From: Mesaphorura yosii
Lineage: Eukaryota; Arthropoda; Collembola; Poduromorpha; Tullbergiidae
Reading direction: 5' to 3'
DNA length: 64,000 bases
Assembly (NCBI GenBank): GCA_009869945.1
Contig: WIXG01000018.1
Span: forward strand, 310,001 to 374,000
Shown: piece by piece, positions 26,001 to 35,000 of the stretch
Layout: every line of letters starts with the position of its first letter
Numbering within the stretch: the stretch's first letter is position 1
Notes under the pieces: model-generated
The model's database searches: none
What the model saw: only the letters and a program-made list of their open reading frames with translations
What the model was told of the DNA's origin: nothing
Program-made: the position numbers and the translations under genes

Positions 26001-29000
26001 AACAGTCAAGCTAAAGTGTGCGAGTTCAATCCTTGCACGCAACCGCCATAAATCGGCCTAATTTTCCACTTACCTTTACCATCATAATTAATATTTCAAG
26101 TTAACATTCGTAATCGGCCAATTCATGTGGAGCTCATTAATAATTGACGCTCCAAAACTCTGACGAGCACGCATTTGACGTATTCCAACATAATGAGCAT
26201 TCCTTGACTAAACGAATGCTGTGTGTGCGTGACGACTTGTCATACCAATCCGCACAGCACCAACTAACCAGGGCTGCCAGCCAGAGGTTGTATGAACTGA
26301 GTTCCTGAATAATTAAGCTACACGTTTCCCTTCATTCCCTCACTGGCGGGCAGTTTAGCAATGATTGAGTGTGACACACCTGTCCGTCAACCATTTATTG
26401 ATGATTGGTCGGGTGTGAGCCGAAATACGAGGAAATAATTATTACAAGGCATGCAACATGTCCTGCTTAATCACGTCGCCCCGATTAAATCCAAGCGGCT
26501 GCTCAAAATGAAAGCAGCCCTCTCAAGTTTCATTAAAGCGTCAAATTACTTTCACCGGATTACACGGATACACGCACACAGAAGGTGGAAAAGGTGCTCT
26601 CCATTCTGAGCTGCGAGCCTGACCAGTTGCTTGCATGTGGCTGGGAATGTGGATCTTTGTGCTGTAAATTTATTCGTGCATCCCGACCTCTCGCGCAGCA
26701 TCGCGCAACTCCTTATCTTCATCCCAGCCTCCGCTTTCTCTTCCCACTTTCTCCGTGCCATTGCCCTATGCTTGCCTGCTGCCTGGTCCACTCAGATTCC
26801 GATAGATTTCGCCTGTTCACCGGAACAATTTTCTTTACCAGTGCTTCGCTATCGATCCAAGTCCCAATTCTTTTGTCCAACTAAACCTCAAGTCAAAAAG
26901 ACTCAAGGTATTTACTATCCTATATTTAGGAATGGAATGATTACAACCTTAAATGGGATCCTGCTAAATATGGTAACATTAGTGATCTTCGTATTCCACC
27001 ACATCGAATTTGGAAGCCTGGTAAATAAATACAGAATGAACAACAAAGTGAAAAAAAAATTACTAAAAATATGAATTTATTTTCATGATTTTTAGATTTA
27101 CTGATGTACAATAGGTAATGCGGCAAATGCAATTCACGTGGTGAGCCTGACTTGACTCCAACCAACGTTCGCATATGATTTTGCATTGCAGTGCCGATGA
27201 ACAATTTGATGGAACATTTCCAACTAATGTTGTCGTACGACACAACGGAAGTTGCACTTATATCCCTCCAGGAATCTTCAAAAGCACATGTAAAATTGAT
27301 ATCACGTGGTTTCCCTTCGACGAACAAAAATGTGATATGAAGTTCGGAAGCTGGACTTATGATGGCGGGCAGGTGAGCAAATTGCAGAGGTTTTAAATTG
27401 TTCGCCATTTGCTCCAGTACATAAAATGGTAACTACAATTGAATTTGTACTTATATAGTTGGATCTCCAATTGTTCTCTGAGGATGGAGGAGACATTTCT
27501 TCTTTCGTACCAAACGGAGAATGGTCTCTGAAAGGTAAGATCCGACATTAATCATGTCACTGCAATCAAGCGTCTTATGAAAGGTTCGATACTAATGAGA
27601 TGAAAGTCGCAAATTCAAAAGGCAGCGAGAGCACCACGGAGCAATTTTCAGTCGCAGCCTACCGCGCCACCTAAGATAGCGCATCGAGACGATTGTAACC
27701 CGTTTTTACAACTGTGGGTCGGCGAACAGCCGCCGTCTCGAGCTCGCGTAGCAAATTGAATGAAAATGTAGACCGCATGCCGAGGGAAAGTTGTAACAGG
27801 AGCAAGTTCGCTCCTGGTTCGTAAAACCGATTCACGGCGAGGCGATAGTTTTAGGAGACTTTGTAGAGAAAGCGAGTGAAAGTAGACATTCCGGGCGGAA
27901 TCGATTTTCCCACTGCCGAAGATTGAATCAGTTCAATGTACCCAGCAGAGGAAGGGGAGGATGGGTTCGCTCCGCACGAAGACTTTCTCTCAGAAACAGC
28001 TTCTCTCGCTTCAAGTTTCCAACAATGCAATGCAGAAAGGCGCTCTCACGCTCATTCTATCTCTTCGGAACCAGACGTACAAATGGCGAATTCCACTCCG
28101 CGCGCACAGGCCCTTTATAATCACAACTGACTTATGTGAAACTAACATTCCTTTCATCTCACTTTAACCCGCACACTACTTTTTGCTCCACTCTACAGCG
28201 AATGTATTAATATTTGCTATTTTTGAAACTCTGTGAACCAAGCTCTTCTGCTCTCACTGCTCTGTCATTGCATCACCGTTCCTGCTCCTGCTGCCGTGAC
28301 AAATTGTCAAGAACAAGAAGAATGGAATTTGTACCACTAGTCTATTCTCGATGCAACGCATTTTTGCCCTCAAAAACAATATTTTCTCTCGTTATTATTT
28401 TTACAATACTATTCCAGGTATTTTTGTTTTCAAAGTAAACCTCCATGAATGGAAACCTGAACTCTATAAATACACGTTCAGTATCATTTAATGCTTCTTG
28501 ATATGTGCGTCAGCGTCACACACCTTTCATGTCTGGAGCAAACAAGAGAACACGAGCACAGAATTGTTTCTGTTTACTATTGCTTTTCGAACATGCCTTG
28601 CGCGAGGAACACTTTTGATTGGCGAACTGAGAGAAACATCATTCTTCATTTATAATGACTTTCTCTTGGAAGTTTTTGAAGCTCTGACGCGATTTTGAAA
28701 TGCTCACGGTGACTTCTTTGTAATGCGCTCCCGAAGCAATAAACGCGAATGAGATATGAATTTTTGACTCCCTTTTTCTGTACGTTTTGGAAAAATTTCA
28801 AGAATTCAGTGATGCTGAATTTTGAATTTTTAAACCATTCAAACGCGCTCCGAAATGAAATGCGTTTTTGACAAGCGGAATCAACATTTGGTTATCTTTA
28901 TTTTCTTTCTCTTTGTGATTGTAGGAGTTCCAGGCAATAGGAATGCAATTTATTACGCCTGTTGTAAGTTTAATTTTTCATGACATTTTTACACGCAAAA

Positions 29001-32000
29001 TATTCGATTTTTGGATTTTTGCGTGGAGCGCTCAAACTTTTGTCTAATTTCACGAAAATTTTTGTGAATTTTGTCAGGTCCTGATCCTTATGTCGATATC
29101 ACGTTTGTGATTCACATACAAAGACGCACGCTATACTATTTCTTCAATTTAATTGTTCCTTGCGTCTTAATCGCCTCCATGGCTGTGCTTGGGTTTACAC
29201 TGCCTCCAGATTCAGGAGAAAAATTATCTTTAGGTAACAAAACTCTATTTTGTACTACGCACATGATCTTTTGGTTACACATCAATTTTGTGGACAAAAC
29301 CATCATGTTTATTGACATACAATTTTTGTTTGTTATAAACACGATTTTGATCAATCTCCGCACTGCACCTTACCCACTTCCTTTATTTTTGCATCGTCAA
29401 TCCTATTCCAGCGTCTTAAATGGAGTTGAACGAGAAAACAATATATAGACTACTGCCCGAGTAATTGAAAAGATTTACAAGCGGCTCAGACTTACTTTGA
29501 GGAAAATTAATGGTCTAAAATTTGAATATTCATGCTTTGATTAGGTGTGGCCGGGCGAAGGAACATAAAATTTTATCGATGCTGTCCTGAACCGTTTAAG
29601 TGAACCATATCAATATTGCGTGCTGAGCAGTAACATGTTTATTCAATCCTTAAATTTAATGCACAGATACGTAGATGCAATATTTACGGTTCACATACAA
29701 CGACGCACGCTCTTCTACTTAATCAATTTGATAATGCCAGGTGTGATGGTTTCTTCCATGACCCTTCTCGGGTTCACTCTGCCCCACGAATGTGGAGAGA
29801 AACTGACCCTAGGTATATTGTCAGTGCATGCCTTCTCTTATCGGATAAAGTGTACTGAATTAGGAAGTGTACCAAAGACAAGAGACTTAATTACGCTAAC
29901 AAACTCAATCAAACTTGTGCATTCTTTAAAAAGCAACACACCGTATTACTTAATTGAAGTAAGGTAACTGAATTTCACCGTAAAGGACTTTTTGAAAATC
30001 AGAACCTGATCCCGAATCCTTACCTGATCCGCACATGTTTTACTCTAATTTTTGCACACAATCATAAACATGCATGGTGTCCATCAAACGTTGGTGGTAA
30101 TGAAACTGTGAAGTACACAAAGGTAATTAATGATTTATCTTGACAGGTGTTACAATATTACTTAGTTTAACAGTATTCTTAAACATGGTCGCGGAAACAA
30201 TGCCAGCAACTTCAGGTATAGCTGGTGTACACCAGAAGCATTTGAGTAGAATTTTGATCGGGCACATTCTGATTTTGCTATTTCTATCTTTTTACAGATG
30301 CAGTGCCTTTATTAGGTATTTCTACTTATATCAACATCATATTTTTGTAACCTCTGTTTTGAAAAACTGTCATATCGTTTCCTTCTTCTTTCCATTCCTG
30401 TCCGTGACTGACTGATTCCCCGTTCACTTCTCACTTGACTTGCAATAACCGTAACGCATAAGCATAGTGAAGAGATGCTGCATTTTGTGAATGACCTGTC
30501 GTGATTTCGCTAACCATAAAGTTCGCAAGCATTACTGAACGAATGTGTGTTACGTGTGCATAATCGCATAAAATGTAGGTAACGCAGACACTAAAACAGA
30601 ATCAGAACAATAAACTTGAACGAGAACGTTAAAGTTCATTCTTTCCTTTCCGCAATTTATCTCTCCCCTCTTCCGTGTTTCTCTGTAAAATGTGCAGCAC
30701 GTTAATGATCGTATTATAGAGTACATTTCTCGATTCGCTACTCACATTCTATGGAATTGCTTTTGATAGAGTAGCAATAGCGATAGTATAAAAGAGAGGC
30801 GTAACTCGGTGAGTTTTAGTTAACTTTTTTATTCCTCTCACCTTCATCTCATCCGGAGAGTTCCGTACAATGAATATTTTTTATACTTCCGACTTTTATT
30901 ATGTGCGTTTTACTAACAATTTTATGATCAATGTTTTATTGTTCTGTTTAAGACTAACTCGGAGCATGCAAACGAGCTATTTGAGTACTTTTAATGGCTG
31001 CTACAACGCTTTTATTGTTACTAATTAAATTATTCTGCTTTGACATCTGCAGTTTTGCTTCCAACGCATTGCGTTCGCTCAGTTTTGAGAATTTTGCAGT
31101 GACAGCTTCATTTTCATTTGCATAAGAATTTCCTGGCGACAATTTAACCAAGTGTGGTTAAAGTATGCCCAGATCCAATGCAACTTTTGAAATGTTTTGC
31201 GTAAGATGTACCTCCGGCAGTAATTTTACCTTCGACTGCACACGCTATCCAACTGTACACGGATTTTGTACACAGCTGAAAGATAGTAAATGTCCAAAAA
31301 TGCCCCTTCAACCTTTTCAAGATTGACCTATTTGTCAGTCACAAATAATTAATAATCATTTTGCCTTCCAGTTTGTAGTCGTTCTATAGTTCGACTGGAT
31401 GTAGACGCCTTTTCGAAATTTAAAACCATTTAATAACATTGCTATAAGAAATTTCATCCTATGCGCGCAGAAGTGGTGATTGCATGTACAATTCTGATGC
31501 TGATACGTGTCGGGCGTATTCGGAATATTAAAGCGTGTTACGAAGAGTAAAATACTTTGGTACAGTTCCTGAGTTCAATATTGTTGGATATAAGATGTAG
31601 ACTCGAAGGCTAGATTGAGCCGTTGAGCCCTCGCCTGTTTTTCCGGACGACGGAGTACAGAATTCCCAAGTTTCAGGAAGGGAGACAGTTTCCTTCGGAA
31701 TATTTGAGTAAGAAAGTAAGAAGTTGTTGGAAAATAACAAATTGAAGGAATGTTGTAATAACTAATCTTAATGTCAAAGATCAACCGTGTGTAAGTAACC
31801 AAACGCTTCAAGCCGGAGATTAAGCTTTCATTTCATTTTCCCGTCGTGCGATTTCTGCAATCCTCTCCTGCCGTACTGAAATAATAATACCAATAACAAA
31901 CATAATTTTTCTTCCTTTTCTTTTACCATTCTTGTCTTTCTTGTTCTCCAACATTTCATTCCTTCGGTAATAAATTCTCATTGAAACGAATCATTGTCAT

Positions 32001-35000
32001 AAAGCAGCCCACACATTGCAATAACTTTTGATTTTCCTTCACCTTTTCGGGTTTCACGAAATTCAATTTCTTTTCATCATCCGGGCGGTTATTTTCTTTG
32101 CGGATGTGCTCTAAATCGCTCAATCTAGCCTCAACTAATTCCTAGACTAATTTAGTCGTATCTAAAGTTGTGTTGGCTACATTGGCTCCTTGTAATATGT
32201 TATTTCATGTAATAGGAGTCACCATCTTGCTATCTCTGACGGTGTTTCACAATCTCGTGGCAGAGACCTTACCACAAGTGTCCGATGCACTTCCTGTCTT
32301 AGGTGTGTTGCTTTATGACACATTCCGCGATACGCTCCAACCTTTCGACATGCTTCGTATTAAAATTGTAAACCAGCCTAATAAAACCCTCCTTTAGTGC
32401 CCTCCTCGACAGGACTGTAATAAAACCTTCCACTTCTTCATACGCGCTACGAACACGTCAAGAGTGCGAGTTTTCGAGAAACCGTGGTATTTAATTTTTC
32501 ATCAAATTTTGCAGTCAAGCGTCCATTGTGAGTTGTGAAGGATCACAAATATTACATGACCCGGACTGCCACAAGTTCTGCATTCTTGAGAATATGAAAT
32601 CCCGTCCCGTATTGTAACCAGGTTTTATGAACTATGTTGCTGTCATCCGGCAAAATATTTTGAAGTAAGTATTGGATTTGGGTATACGGTTCGGTTCTTT
32701 TGAGGAAAAGCGAATTCCTGGCGCCGTGCTTTCCATTTTAATACGCCTACGTCAGCTTTATGACTGAAACTGAATATGACTCATATTTTGAAGCGTATTC
32801 TCTTTCAGAGCAGATTGTGCGTGTGCACTTCCGTACATGTGCCGGCCTTCGCCTCTTGGCTTTTGACGAGTTGGTTTTCCAATCATTTTTTTGTGCAATT
32901 CATGTAATTTCTTCATGACTTGGTGCTGGCATGTGTGCGTCGTACCGCAGTCTTGCAATCGCTTTAATTATGAGACCTGTGCCTTGCCTGGCCTGTAGTG
33001 ATGTGTTGCTGATGTTCCAAGCTCTTGACTTTTTGATAAGATGTCTTCCTCACGCTACACGCTCCTTCACTCTTCTTTATCTCTTTCTTCTTAAATAATT
33101 AATATTTACCTCCCGTGCAATTTTGTGTTAAAGTTTCCTTGGCCTTATTGAAACAGAAACTACTGCAACCGTCTCCGTTGGCTGATCACATTAATGAAAT
33201 TGCTTTCTCTCGACTCTTGAACCATCTAGGTACATACTTCAATTGTATAATGTTCATGGTAGCCTCTTCAGTCGTCTCAACAATTCTAATCTTGAATTAT
33301 CATCATCGGAACGCTGATACACACGAAATGTCTCAATGGGTAAGTCGCCTTTCTCTTTTCTAATCCGAATCGAAAATTGGCAAATTGTCTTGTCGCATCA
33401 AAGGACTGTGCCGTTTTCAAGTGCTAATTCCATCCTTTGGGCTGAATGAGAACGAAAACAATGAGCATAATTCAAATTCAGGCCTCTAATACCTTCAACA
33501 TTACTATCGCAAACAATCAAGTAGTAAAAGCACGCAGCATCATAATTTCATGGCACTCATTCATGAAGAAGGACATGAGTGCGTTGCACATCTCTTACAC
33601 GAATTTGAAATATGAAAGCACGTCCCAGCACTCTAGACTAGAATGGAACAAGCAAAAGTAAAAGACAATCATGCTTGCATATTTGTAGTACAAAATGTAA
33701 TGTAATGGAGTTCTCGTTCAGATGGGAACTACAGATTGTGATTGCGACCACAATGCATAAGTTTGTTGTTGCTTTTCCTAATTCAATTGTATGGATACGT
33801 TTACTAGTCTCTTGAGAGCAACACGTCGGTCCTGCCAGGCCCTCACTAGGTATAGGCACGAGTATGATGTACCTATATGCTTCATTTGGCTCAGGGTACT
33901 GGCGCTGGTAGAACAACACAAAAGAAATATTTGCCAGTATTTGTGGAAAGAGACTAAACTTTAAATTATCGTGCTCACGTTGATAGTGAAGATGTAGCTT
34001 TAAATTTCACATGAAACCCATTACCATTGCATATCCATCGCATAAACAAACCACGCACCTTCGCATCATATCCATTGCATCACGGCATCAACGTGCTCAC
34101 AATTCAAAAAGATTGCTTCCACAAAACACTGAGACCGAGAAACTGTACCAAATCTCAGCTTGAATTATATTTACAGGTGCGAATTGTATTCTTGCAATGG
34201 CTACCATGGTTTCTGAGAATGAATCGTCCTGGTGATAAGATTACTCTGAAAGCTATGGCTGCCAATGCCAAGATGCGGGATCAGATTCGGGAGCTGGAAA
34301 TGAAGGAGAGATCTTCCAAGAGCCTGTTAGCTAATGTCCTGGGTAAGTCCGCCTGCGCCTGAAAATATTTATTTATGTGAACCTTTAACGTAAAAATGTA
34401 ATCAAAATTATATCATCCACATTCCTGCCTGCCTCAGAGGCATAAATACATAAATAACGCAGTGTTGGCACTGGTGCACCAGAGAAAGTAGAAAGTACCG
34501 TCGGCCCTGGATGGTGCACCGGCCTTCTGGTCCTAAAACAGACCTATAAATTAAAAATCGGGTGAAGCATATTGCGAGATAAGTTGTTCCACAGTCCTCA
34601 GCTTTGGGTTCATCCCATGCTGTTGTGTTGCCTGCCTTCTCGACTTCTTCGTAATAAGGTCCCACGTAACAATTGGCCAGCAAATAAACTATACATTACA
34701 TAAAATGTGTATAGAATGACAAGGGATTTCGAAGAGAACGCAACGCTGCCCTGCGCTGTGCCTACTCTAACGACTTATCAATGCTCCATCTAACTCCCTG
34801 CCTAATAAATCTGAACCAAATCCAATTTCAGAAGCTCTTCAAGCCTTTTCTTGGTCGCGCCGGGCAGTGCTTCTTCTGCTACTAAATTCTTTCCATGATA
34901 CTACACCATTCGAGTCTCGCACCCGGAGAGGCCTTGCAGTGCAGACTCATTTTATGACTAGTTTTTATTGTACCTAGAAGGCTGAAGAATTGTAAATTTT

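Noticed and set aside
25980-26045. tRNA-like B-box and T-arm (gcgag TTCAATC cttgc) inside the intron
   Set aside because: No matching 5' acceptor strand, A-box or anticodon arm upstream at the right distance.
26941-27408. 155-codon minus-strand ORF
   Set aside because: It lies antisense across receptor exons 4 and 5 and is a shadow of their coding sequence.
30787-31028. TATAAAAG followed by a short open frame starting at 30870, considered as an internal promoter and gene
   Set aside because: No initiator, no protein motif, and the 51-residue product resembles nothing known.
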